Shown in pieces: positions 1 to 5,388 of a stretch of 7,502 nt of DNA; position 1 is the first letter of the stretch; each line of letters begins with the position of its first letter. Position numbers and translations under genes: made by a program. This DNA comes from Bacteriovorax sp. UBA1852 (GTDB lineage: Bacteria > Bdellovibrionota > Bacteriovoracia > Bacteriovoracales > Bacteriovoracaceae): assembly GCA_002338505.1 (NCBI GenBank), contig DDIK01000125.1, forward strand, positions 1 to 7,502. Direction: 5' to 3'. The notes beneath the pieces were generated by a model. That model was not told where the DNA came from, searched no databases, and worked only from the letters and a program-made list of their open reading frames with translations.

Positions 1-2
1 GT

Positions 3-89
3 GGAAACTATCCTAACACTGGGGGGATCCGAACGATTAAAAAGAACTTAGGTTATGTTATTGTTAATAATCGGGTAGTTCTGGGATAG
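3..89 (+). CDS. 3' end of an unidentified protein (partial, enters from the left)
   Basis: Reading from base 3, 28 codons run to a TAG at 87-89. The peptide reads like a folded C-terminus, with a Gly-Asn-Tyr-Pro-Asn-Thr-Gly-Gly stretch, then a basic patch, then a beta-strand-like GYVIVNNRVVLG ending. The other two plus-strand frames are closed early (stops at 14-16 and 49-51), which weakly supports this frame. The ending is reminiscent of the YVIVNG strand that closes many amidohydrolase-type proteins, but the stretch is too short to name a family. It is a fragment and may be spurious. The 138 bases after it carry no convincing terminator. Confidence 0.4.
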   Translation, partial: GNYPNTGGIRTIKKNLGYVIVNNRVVLG

Positions 90-227
90 TGAACCTAACC
101 TGCTAATATTATTTATGTTAAAATTTGAGATATCAGTATATGTTATTTTTGTGAGTAATTTTAATAGATATAGTTTTATTTATGATAAATATCGTCTATT
201 TTACCTTAAACAAAAATAGGGTGTTTT
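90..227 (+). promoter_or_regulatory. Intergenic leader of the serine hydrolase operon
   Basis: This very AT-rich stretch must hold the promoter of the 228-2415 group. A TATGAT at 181-186 and a TATAGT at 169-174 are both possible -10 boxes, but neither has a good -35 element at 16-18 bases, so I do not assign a start site. AGGGTG at about 217-222, six bases before the ATG at 228, serves as the ribosome binding site. A 7-base inverted repeat (48-54 with 92-98) spans the preceding stop codon but lacks a T-tract, so it is not a clear terminator. Confidence 0.3.
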
Positions 228-1319
228 ATGTTCAAAATTTTCGCTGCTATATTATTTATCTTTGGAAGTTTCTCAAATTCGTTTATTGATTCTACTCAGT
301 TGATGGAAAGTTACATTTTTTCTAATAAGGAAAAAGATTTCCAAACAGATGCTCTGTTGATTATCAAGAATGGAAAAGTCGTATATGAAAAGTATGCAAA
401 GGGCTATCAGTCTGAATCACGTCATTTTGCATGGTCAGTAAGTAAGGCCGTCACTGGTACTTTGATAGGTGTTGCTCTGCAAAGAGGGGACCTTAGTTTA
501 AATGATCGATTATCTGACGTTCTTAAAGGCTATGACGATATTTTCCGCGATGATGTTAAAAAAAGAGATATAACAGTTGAGCATGTTATAAATTGGGCCT
601 CAAGCTTAAATTATATTGAAGAATATGAGCAGGCAGAGTCTTTTACAGATTCTTCTGTATTACAACAACTTTATGGAAAGAAAGCATCAAAAGATATGAC
701 GAGATATCTCCTATCCCATGATATGGTCTCAACTGCTGGGGAGTCGTGGCGCTATACTACAGGAGACACGACGTTATTAACTTCAGTCTTAAGAGATACA
801 TATTCCCAGAATCAAGATAATTATCCTTGGGATCTCTTGTTTGATGAACTCGGGATGCAAAATGTTACGTGGGAGAGAGACGCTTCTGGAAATTTCGTTG
901 GTGGCTCTCATCTCTTTATATCAGCTAGAGATCTCGCAAAAGTTGGAAGCTTATACCTTAATGATGGTGAGTATAATGGCAAACGTCTCTTACCAGAGGG
1001 TTATGTTGAATATTCAACCAGCCTAAACTCAGTGTATCTAAATAATCTCTCAAAGGCCCCTGATTCACTCTTTGATGGACTACAGTCTCCAGGGAGACAG
1101 TGGTGGCTTAATCGCAAATTTAAGAGCCCTGAAGAGCCTGTTTTTGATAATGCACCGGTTGATACTTTTATGGCGATTGGCCATTGGGGACAATTCTTAG
1201 CAGTTGTTCCATCTGAGGACCTTATCGTTGTTCGTTTTGGAGAAGATCGTAAAGGTAAAATTGATCGTAATACTATGTTTGGTCTTATATTTAACTATCT
1301 AAAGAGTGAGGGACTATAA
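228..1319 (+). CDS. Exported serine hydrolase, class C beta-lactamase / 6-aminohexanoate-oligomer hydrolase type
   Basis: This 363-residue protein belongs to the penicillin-binding-protein-like serine hydrolases (COG1680 type). An N-terminal hydrophobic segment (about residues 2-19) looks like a signal peptide, so it should act in the periplasm or outside the cell. The catalytic SxxK is S70-V-S-K73, in the context HFAWSVSKAVTG. The Tyr of the second motif is Y176 (RYTTGDTTLL), and the third motif is the H319-W-G321 turn (GHWGQ). The Y-T-T-G-D form is nearer to nylon-oligomer hydrolase relatives, which have Y-S-S-x-D, than to true AmpC (Y-x-N). Amide or ester hydrolysis is therefore more likely than beta-lactam resistance; the substrate is unknown. 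The length is normal for a single-domain family member. Its TAA overlaps the ATG of the next gene by one base (TAATG), so the two are translationally coupled. Confidence 0.85.
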   Translation: MFKIFAAILFIFGSFSNSFIDSTQLMESYIFSNKEKDFQTDALLIIKNGKVVYEKYAKGYQSESRHFAWSVSKAVTGTLIGVALQRGDLSLNDRLSDVLKGYDDIFRDDVKKRDITVEHVINWASSLNYIEEYEQAESFTDSSVLQQLYGKKASKDMTRYLLSHDMVSTAGESWRYTTGDTTLLTSVLRDTYSQNQDNYPWDLLFDELGMQNVTWERDASGNFVGGSHLFISARDLAKVGSLYLNDGEYNGKRLLPEGYVEYSTSLNSVYLNNLSKAPDSLFDGLQSPGRQWWLNRKFKSPEEPVFDNAPVDTFMAIGHWGQFLAVVPSEDLIVVRFGEDRKGKIDRNTMFGLIFNYLKSEGL

Positions 1320-1645
1320 TGAAATTCTTTAATCAGATATTTATTTTGTTTCTCCTATCTTCGTTATCTTTTGGATCAGCTCAGGTTGCTCGCGAGAACC
1401 TACATAGTTCAGTGACAGATCTTGGCTCTGGTAGTGGAACTAAACAAATATGTTCTTGTATATTTGTCATGAAGCAAACAGAAGAATTTTGTCGAAAATT
1501 CAGTCGTGAAGTTCTAATTATTGATATTCTTGATCAACACTATGTCGATAAAAAAAATCGGTCAGTTACATCAACTATTGGTTTCTTTTTTAATAAGAGA
1601 ACGGCAAAGTATATGGGTGACAAGCATGGGTGTACTTTAATATAA
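1319..1645 (+). CDS. Small exported Cys-containing protein coupled to the serine hydrolase
   Basis: This 108-residue protein has a clear signal peptide (residues 1-20, hydrophobic core IFILFLLSSLSF, likely cleavage after the Ala near 21). The mature part has four cysteines: C45 and C47 (ICSC), C58 and C105 (HGCTLI), enough for two disulfides in the periplasm. From memory of the family, the pattern CSCxFV near the start, FCxxxS about ten residues on, a beta-hairpin, and GCTL at the end resembles a region found N-terminal to the catalytic domain in some proteobacterial serine hydrolases (typical wording CSGVFVSGR ... YRPGLGCTL). Here it is a separate polypeptide beginning within the stop codon of the hydrolase gene, so a partner or cofactor role for that enzyme is inferred. 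GAGGGA at 1308-1313 is its ribosome binding site. Confidence 0.75.
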   Translation: MKFFNQIFILFLLSSLSFGSAQVARENLHSSVTDLGSGSGTKQICSCIFVMKQTEEFCRKFSREVLIIDILDQHYVDKKNRSVTSTIGFFFNKRTAKYMGDKHGCTLI

Positions 1646-1648
1646 GCC

Positions 1649-2026
1649 ATGAAGAAGAATCATCTTTATCTTTTTGTTATAACTCTAGCAGCGTATTTAT
1701 GTTGTTATTCGTTGATAAGTGTTTTTTCGTTTTCTGCTGTTACATCTTCGGCCTTGGTTGGACTGATAGGAAGCTTTATTCCTCGCAATAGATTCTTTGA
1801 TTTCAATCGTGCAAGAATGTTGATTTACAGTTCGAGTTTCTGTGCCATGACAAAGTCTGAATTACTGGATGAGAACCTTTTTCATTTTGTACTTATTCCA
1901 TTCATACTCTTTGTTATATATTTGATGCTTGAAAAGAAATTTCAAGGTCTCGGAGGGAAGCTTGGAAGCCTTGCCTTTATAAGTGTTTTAACATTTCTCT
2001 TGATAGGGAGTGCTATATCTTTCTAG
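1649..2026 (+). CDS. Integral membrane protein, N-terminal half (probable frameshifted gene)
   Basis: This 125-residue hydrophobic protein has about four predicted membrane segments (residues 7-26, 28-46, 76-93 and 103-123). It starts 3 bases after the stop of the previous gene with no strong ribosome binding site, so coupled translation is likely. I do not recognise the family. Its second half, with SSSFCAM at 61-67 and GLGGKLGSLAF at 100-110, is matched at the same spacing by the protein read from the next frame (GASFVGM, GIGGALGFSAF). The two look like halves of one internally duplicated protein. The TAG at 2024-2026 appears to interrupt a membrane helix: adding one T to the TTT at 2020-2022 would continue this frame into the next one without a break, giving about 256 residues. 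Confidence 0.65.
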   Translation: MKKNHLYLFVITLAAYLCCYSLISVFSFSAVTSSALVGLIGSFIPRNRFFDFNRARMLIYSSSFCAMTKSELLDENLFHFVLIPFILFVIYLMLEKKFQGLGGKLGSLAFISVLTFLLIGSAISF

Positions 2027-2058
2027 TCGAATGTATAATCTCTATTTTAGTTGGTCTT

Positions 2059-2415
2059 TTGACTTATGAGTTGAGTAAGACATCATACTTTGACTCTATT
2101 CGCTCATCTGCATTCATCTCTCTTCTCTTTGTTGTAATTATTAAACTTATATACCTAACTGTAGGCCTTGATTACAGTTACTATACCTCTCTCGTATTCG
2201 GGGCAAGCTTCGTTGGAATGTCGTCTCCTACTAGATTTGAAAGAAGGGACATCCTCATCTCATGTGTTTTCTTTGCAAGTATATACAACTTTATTTTATT
2301 TTATGTTTCAGGAATTGGCGGTGCTTTAGGATTCAGTGCCTTCTTCTCTGTTTTTATCTGGAATATTGGTAAGAATATAAGAGGTTGGCTTGTTCAAAAA
2401 ATTCAAAGTGTGTAA
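2059..2415 (+). CDS. Integral membrane protein, C-terminal half (probable frameshifted gene)
   Basis: The first conventional start in this frame is a TTG at 2059, giving 118 residues with about three membrane segments, but it is a poor start. It has no convincing ribosome binding site and cuts into a hydrophobic segment. The frame is open upstream from 1933, and its 2020-2058 stretch reads FLVECIISILVGL, a natural membrane helix continuing the end of the preceding ORF. No ATG, GTG or TTG occurs in that extension. Residues 48-54 (GASFVGM) and 85-91 (GIGGALG) repeat motifs of the first half. It is most likely the second half of a single gene 1649-2415 broken by a one-base loss, by a sequencing error, or read by frameshifting. 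Family unrecognised. Confidence 0.55.
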   Translation: MTYELSKTSYFDSIRSSAFISLLFVVIIKLIYLTVGLDYSYYTSLVFGASFVGMSSPTRFERRDILISCVFFASIYNFILFYVSGIGGALGFSAFFSVFIWNIGKNIRGWLVQKIQSV

Positions 2416-2707
2416 TATATCCTCACTGACATTCTTTGTTTATTCCACTATATCAGTAGCTTAACTGCTCAGGTATATCCAAAGAAGGAAAACTATCTTT
2501 ATAGAATTCTATGTGTTAATATGTTTTTGTAATTAAGTTTTTCTCTTCGTTTTTTATTTTTCCTCTTAGTCGTCGAACATCTAAACCAACAGCAAAATTT
2601 AATAAAAATTCAATTTATTCACCAACAGAGTAACTCTATTGGTTTATATTCACACGTCTATGTGCGTGCGTCTTAAAATAACACTCAAATCGATCAAAGG
2701 AGATTAT
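2416..2707 (+). other. Noncoding spacer and leader before the RRM gene
   Basis: This 292-base stretch has no convincing gene on either strand. It contains a pyrimidine-rich T-run tract (about 2540-2566), a perfect 12-base palindrome around GAATTC (2501-2512) that is probably chance, and a 21-base interrupted dyad (2622-2642) close to the RRM gene. It must contain the promoter of the RRM gene, but no -35/-10 pair stands out. The upstream frame from 2639 that joins the RRM ORF begins with TTG and lacks a ribosome binding site, so I treat it as leader. Confidence 0.55.
2622..2642 (+). repeat. Interrupted inverted repeat in the RRM gene leader
   Basis: CCAA and AGAG on the left pair with CTCT and TTGG on the right around a TAA centre, with one C/A mismatch in each stem. 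It lies about 65 bases upstream of the RRM start codon. It could be an operator dyad or an RNA hairpin in the 5' leader. No T-tract follows, so it is not a terminator. Confidence 0.45.
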
Positions 2708-3004
2708 ATGAGTACAAAGATTTATGTAGGTAACTTATCATTCAACGTTTTAGAAGACAGCCTAAAGACTACTTTCGAGCAGTACGGTGATGTTGTTTCT
2801 TGTAAAATTATTACAGATAGAGATACAGGTAGAAGTAAAGGTTTTGGTTTTATTGAAATGGGTTCAAGCAACGAAGCAGCAGATGCAATCGGTAGCTTAG
2901 ACGGTTTCGATTTAGACGGAAGAAACCTTAGAGTAAACGAAGCTAAGCCACAAGAGAAAAGAGAAAGAAGCTTTGGTGGTAACGACAGAGGTGGTCGTTG
3001 GTAA
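2708..3004 (+). CDS. Single-RRM RNA-binding protein with Arg/Gly-rich tail
   Basis: This 98-residue protein is nearly all one RNA recognition motif. RNP2 is IYVGNL (residues 5-10) and RNP1 is KGFGFIEM (44-51), with the aromatic residues Y6, F46 and F48 that stack on RNA bases. The betaalphabetabetaalphabeta order is intact, ending with LRVNEAKP at 74-81. A short basic, Gly-rich tail (RSFGGNDRGGRW) follows. It resembles the small bacterial Rbp-type proteins, which in cyanobacteria are often cold-induced. The ATG at 2708 is chosen because AAAGGAG lies at 2696-2702, five bases upstream; the longer reading from TTG 2639 adds residues not belonging to the domain. It ends with tandem stops (TAA TAA). 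The next gene follows after 39 bases, so they are probably co-transcribed. Confidence 0.93.
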   Translation: MSTKIYVGNLSFNVLEDSLKTTFEQYGDVVSCKIITDRDTGRSKGFGFIEMGSSNEAADAIGSLDGFDLDGRNLRVNEAKPQEKRERSFGGNDRGGRW

Positions 3005-3005
3005 T

Positions 3006-3043
3006 AAATACCCTTAAATAAATTAATTATTAAAGGAGTATTT
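3006..3043 (+). promoter_or_regulatory. Hairpin that buries the ribosome binding site of the 80-residue protein
   Basis: The left arm AAATACCCTTAA (3006-3017) pairs with the right arm TTAAAGGAGTATTT (3030-3043) with two single-base bulges, around a 12-base AT-only loop. The right arm contains the Shine-Dalgarno AGGAG (3034-3038) and ends at the base before the ATG at 3044. The fold would hide the ribosome binding site. Being weak and AU-rich it could open with temperature or by action of an RNA helicase. The pairing is seen in the sequence; the regulatory role is inferred. Confidence 0.5.
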
Positions 3044-3286
3044 ATGAAAAAACTAGTTGTATGGAAAAATAAAACCGCTAAGAAAGAATATCTCAAAGCG
3101 TTGATTAGTGATAAGAATCAAGAAGCATTTGCTTATGATAAAGATGACAATCTCAACGTTGGGGATTATATCAATCACTTTAAATTTGGTTTTGGATTTA
3201 TTCAAAAAGTAATTAATCCTTCGAAAGTAGAAGTCTTCTTTGAAGATACTGAACGAACGATGTTACAAAACTGGCAAAAAAATTAA
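3044..3286 (+). CDS. Small SH3/Tudor-like protein (UvrD C-terminus / DUF3553 / CarD-RID type)
   Basis: This 80-residue protein has a basic N-terminal part (residues 1-19, MKKLVVWKNKTAKKEY) and a C-terminal domain (about 39-75) with the pattern VGDYINHFKFGFGFIQKV...KVEVFFEDTERTML. The G-D-x-I-x-H-x-x-F-G-x-G-x-I order is the signature of the small beta-barrel found at the C-terminus of UvrD/PcrA helicases, in DUF3553 proteins and, more distantly, in the RNA-polymerase-interacting domain of CarD and TRCF. In those relatives it contacts RNA polymerase or nucleic acid, so a similar role is inferred. It is probably co-transcribed with the RRM gene and followed by a clear terminator. Its start (ATG 3044, AGGAG six bases upstream) is well supported, and its ribosome binding site is inside a hairpin. 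Confidence 0.72.
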   Translation: MKKLVVWKNKTAKKEYLKALISDKNQEAFAYDKDDNLNVGDYINHFKFGFGFIQKVINPSKVEVFFEDTERTMLQNWQKN

Positions 3287-3292
3287 ATGAAT

Positions 3293-3329
3293 AAAAGGGT
3301 ATTGCTTACTTGTTAGGCTGTGCCCTTTT
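3293..3329 (+). terminator. Rho-independent terminator after the RRM/SH3 gene pair
   Basis: AAAAGGGTAT (3293-3302) pairs with GTGCCCTTTT (3320-3329), ten pairs including two G-U wobbles, around a 17-base loop. The stem ends in four T and is followed by AATCATATTT. It begins 7 bases after the stop codon at 3286. The A-run on the left and T-run on the right mean it could act in both directions. It separates this pair from the helicase gene. Confidence 0.72.
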
Positions 3330-3337
3330 AATCATAT

Positions 3338-3376
3338 TTGATGTTAATTAAACGAATGATGAAAAATACTATTTTA
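3338..3376 (+). promoter_or_regulatory. Possible promoter of the helicase operon
   Basis: After the terminator a promoter is needed for the helicase gene. TACTAT at 3367-3372 is a plausible -10 box and would start transcripts near 3379, right at the left arm of the leader hairpin. No good -35 lies at the standard distance: TTAATT at 3344-3349 is weak, and TTGATG at 3338-3343 is too far. Tentative. Confidence 0.25.
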
Positions 3377-3422
3377 CTCACTTATTTAATCTAGACGTCA
3401 CATTAAACTATTAAATAAGGAG
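3377..3422 (+). promoter_or_regulatory. Hairpin that buries the ribosome binding site of the DEAD-box helicase
   Basis: CTTATTTAAT (3381-3390) is the exact reverse complement of ATTAAATAAG (3410-3419). Skipping A3380, CTC (3377-3379) also pairs with GAG (3420-3422). The 13-pair stem therefore includes the complete Shine-Dalgarno AAGGAG (3417-3422), six bases before the ATG at 3429, around a 19-base loop. The pairing is direct from sequence. That it works as a temperature-sensitive or helicase-autoregulated switch is inference. Confidence 0.6.
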
Positions 3423-3428
3423 AAAATC

Positions 3429-4868
3429 ATGGAATTTTCATTTTCACATTTATCTAAAGATATATATTCAGCAGTAAGTAAACTTGGTTATGAAAAACCA
3501 ACTGAAATTCAAAGTAAAGCTATACCAGTTCTACTTGCAGGCGAGACAGATATTGTCGGCCAAGCACAAACAGGAACAGGAAAGACAGCAGCATTCTGTC
3601 TACCGCTTCTTGAGAAACTTAATTTTAAAAATAATGGAATTCAAGCAGTTATATTAAGTCCAACAAGAGAGTTGGCAAATCAAATAGATCAAGAGCTTAG
3701 ACGCTTTGGAGCAAATACTCCTCTTAAAACAGCTACTGTATATGGTGGTGTTGGTTATGCTGATCAATTACGCGACTTAAGAAGAGCGCATGTTGTTGTT
3801 GCAACTCCTGGTCGAGCAATAGATCTACTCAATAGAGGTAAGCTACAGCTTGATACTTGTCAGTACTTTATCATCGATGAAGCTGATGAAATGCTAAAGA
3901 TGGGATTCATCGATGATGTTGATCTACTTCTTAGTAAAGTTGCTGATGATGCAAGGAAATGGATGTTTTCAGCAACAATGCCACGTGAAATTGTAAAGCT
4001 AATGGAAACTAAGTTAGATAATCCAGAAATTATCAGAGTAAAAAAGAGCACACTTTCAAATAAGAGTATTACTCAGAGTTATTCTTACCTACAAAGAAAA
4101 GACTTCTTTAAGGCCTTGAAGACAATTCTTCTTACTGAAGAGGAGTTTTATGGAATCGTCTTTTGTGAAACGAGAGAAGAAACTAAGACGTTGAGCGATA
4201 GATTATTGAGCGCAGGTGAACGAGTTGCTTCTTTACATGGTGACCTTAATCAAAACCAACGTGATTATGCTATGGATCAGTTTAAAACTCGAAGAGTGAA
4301 TATTCTCGTTTGTACGGATGTCGCAGCAAGAGGTGTTGACGTCACAAATGTAACTCACGTTATCAATATGGGTCTTCCTAGAAAACCAGATTCTTATGTT
4401 CATAGAATTGGTCGAACAGGTAGAGCTGGTCAAGCAGGAAAGGCAATTAGTTTTGTAGCTCCTAATGACACTCGTAGTTTAAAAACTATTGAACGTCTTA
4501 TTAATGATAAAATTGAAAAATTTGTTATTCCAACTGCGGTTAACACTAAGAGAAGTATGGTTAATGGTAAGATTGATAAAATGACAAGCTTAAAACAAGC
4601 ACTTCAAAAACGACAAGACGGATTTGTTGTTGATGATAGTTTTGAGATCTTTAATGAATTCGTAGGTGATATGGATCGTGAAGAAATTATTAAGCTCTTA
4701 TTTTCATATAACTTCAACAAAGAGCTTAAGGAAATTGATGACGCTATTGTAAATCTAAATAACAGTGTTATCTCTAAAGTAAGTTCAGGGAATTCTCGTG
4801 GAGGACGCTACGGTAATAGCCGAAGTGGCGGTAGACCGCAAAGAAGAAATAGAACTAGAAGATACTAG
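3429..4868 (+). CDS. DEAD-box ATP-dependent RNA helicase with C-terminal RGG-like tail
   Basis: This 479-residue protein carries all standard motifs in order. The Q motif has PTEIQ (24-28). Motif I is AQTGTGKT (46-53), Ia PTREL (78-82), Ib TPGR (126-129), II DEAD (150-153) and III SAT (181-183). In the second RecA lobe, IVFCET (243-248) lies in the motif IV region, motif V is ARGVD (300-304) and motif VI HRIGRTGR (325-332). It should unwind short RNA duplexes using ATP, in the cytoplasm. After about residue 375 comes a linker of unknown fold, then a basic tail (454-479, SRGGRYGNSRSGGRP...) typical of RNA-binding Arg/Gly tails. It is closest in layout to CsdA/DeaD/RhlE-type helicases that act in ribosome assembly, RNA decay or cold shock, but lacks the long C-terminus of true CsdA, so no symbol is given. 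Two CarD-like genes follow directly. Confidence 0.95.
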   Translation: MEFSFSHLSKDIYSAVSKLGYEKPTEIQSKAIPVLLAGETDIVGQAQTGTGKTAAFCLPLLEKLNFKNNGIQAVILSPTRELANQIDQELRRFGANTPLKTATVYGGVGYADQLRDLRRAHVVVATPGRAIDLLNRGKLQLDTCQYFIIDEADEMLKMGFIDDVDLLLSKVADDARKWMFSATMPREIVKLMETKLDNPEIIRVKKSTLSNKSITQSYSYLQRKDFFKALKTILLTEEEFYGIVFCETREETKTLSDRLLSAGERVASLHGDLNQNQRDYAMDQFKTRRVNILVCTDVAARGVDVTNVTHVINMGLPRKPDSYVHRIGRTGRAGQAGKAISFVAPNDTRSLKTIERLINDKIEKFVIPTAVNTKRSMVNGKIDKMTSLKQALQKRQDGFVVDDSFEIFNEFVGDMDREEIIKLLFSYNFNKELKEIDDAIVNLNNSVISKVSSGNSRGGRYGNSRSGGRPQRRNRTRRY

Positions 4869-4888
4869 AAAGATATTAGGAGGATATT

Positions 4889-5374
4889 ATGGGAACCAAA
4901 GCAAGTTCAATAGGGAAGAATATCATTTGTTATGAAGCTGGAATTGGAGAGATTGTCGAAGTGACAACTCTACAAGAGGGTGGAGATGAATATTACAAAG
5001 TTGTTTTTCCAAAGCAAAATTGTATTAATTACTTCTCTATGACAAATCAGAAAAACTATCGAGTTCTTTCAGAGAAGAAAACCATAGATAAGGCCGTTAG
5101 TATTTTTAAGGCATCTCATGATGATGTTGAATATAAAACAACACAAGAACGAATTAGTCTTCAAAAGTCAGCTTTAAAAGAAGGTGACATATGTACTCTT
5201 GCAAAGAGTCTCTCTATCATGAATAGTGAGAAAGACCTTCATCCACAAGTTAGTAAGAGTTTTAAAAGTACTCTACAATCATTTGTTGATGAAATTAAAT
5301 TTGTGACCGGACTTAAACTTGCTGAAGTTTATTCTCTTCTTGAGATGAAAGCACCAGCAAAGAAAGCAAAATAG
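4889..5374 (+). CDS. CarD-like RNA-polymerase-binding protein 1
   Basis: This 161-residue protein has the two-part build of CarD/CdnL proteins. The N-terminal Tudor-like half (about residues 9-62) has GKNIICYEAGIGEIVEV, where GxGEI is the CarD/TRCF RID hallmark, followed by strands YYKVVF and INYFSM and the closing RVLSEKK. The helical C-terminal half (about 85-153) has QERISLQKSALKEGDICTLAKSL and further helices like the DNA-binding part of CarD. CarD proteins bind the RNA polymerase beta subunit and stabilise open complexes. The tail ends in a Lys/Ala run (KAPAKKAK). A strong AGGAGG (4878-4883) precedes the ATG, 20 bases after the helicase stop, so it is co-transcribed with the helicase. 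The divergence from canonical CarD is large; a function beyond RNA polymerase binding is unknown. Confidence 0.75.
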   Translation: MGTKASSIGKNIICYEAGIGEIVEVTTLQEGGDEYYKVVFPKQNCINYFSMTNQKNYRVLSEKKTIDKAVSIFKASHDDVEYKTTQERISLQKSALKEGDICTLAKSLSIMNSEKDLHPQVSKSFKSTLQSFVDEIKFVTGLKLAEVYSLLEMKAPAKKAK

Positions 5375-5388
5375 GAGAAATTATATAT

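Noticed and set aside
48..98. Inverted repeat TTAGGTT/AACCTAA as terminator of the left-edge gene
   Set aside because: It has seven pairs, a 37-base loop and no T-run after it.
841..1026. Plus-strand 61-codon frame inside the serine hydrolase gene
   Set aside because: It is an alternative frame within a well-supported gene, with no ribosome binding site or recognisable motif.
228..1319. Calling the serine hydrolase an AmpC beta-lactamase
   Set aside because: The second motif is Y-T-T-G-D instead of Y-x-N and the third is HWG instead of KTG, so beta-lactam resistance is not supported.
2015..2026. Programmed -1 ribosomal frameshift site in the membrane protein gene
   Set aside because: The TTC codon can slip to TTT, but the preceding TCT cannot re-pair with ATC, so there is no true slippery heptamer; a simple indel is the better explanation.
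2501..2512. Perfect palindrome ATAGAATTCTAT
   Set aside because: It is short, AT-rich, isolated and without T-tract or flanking promoter signals; likely chance.
2481..2571. Possible terminator from a purine tract (2481-2492) pairing with the pyrimidine tract (about 2559-2569)
   Set aside because: The pairing needs a bulge and a loop of over 60 bases between low-complexity tracts, so it is not a credible intrinsic terminator.
2639..2707. Upstream extension of the RRM protein from a TTG start
   Set aside because: It adds 23 residues unrelated to the RRM fold and has no ribosome binding site, whereas AAAGGAG sits five bases before the ATG at 2708.
2722..3096. Minus-strand open frame of 124 codons opposite the RRM gene
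   Set aside because: It is a shadow of the RRM coding sequence, low-complexity Ser/Leu/Pro-rich, with no ribosome binding site or recognisable domain.
3860..4051. Minus-strand open frame opposite the helicase
   Set aside because: It lies wholly inside the conserved DEAD-box coding sequence and its Ser/Ile-rich product is typical of antisense reading.
4233..4433. Minus-strand open frame opposite helicase motifs V and VI
   Set aside because: It is an antisense shadow of the most conserved part of the helicase, with no initiation signal.
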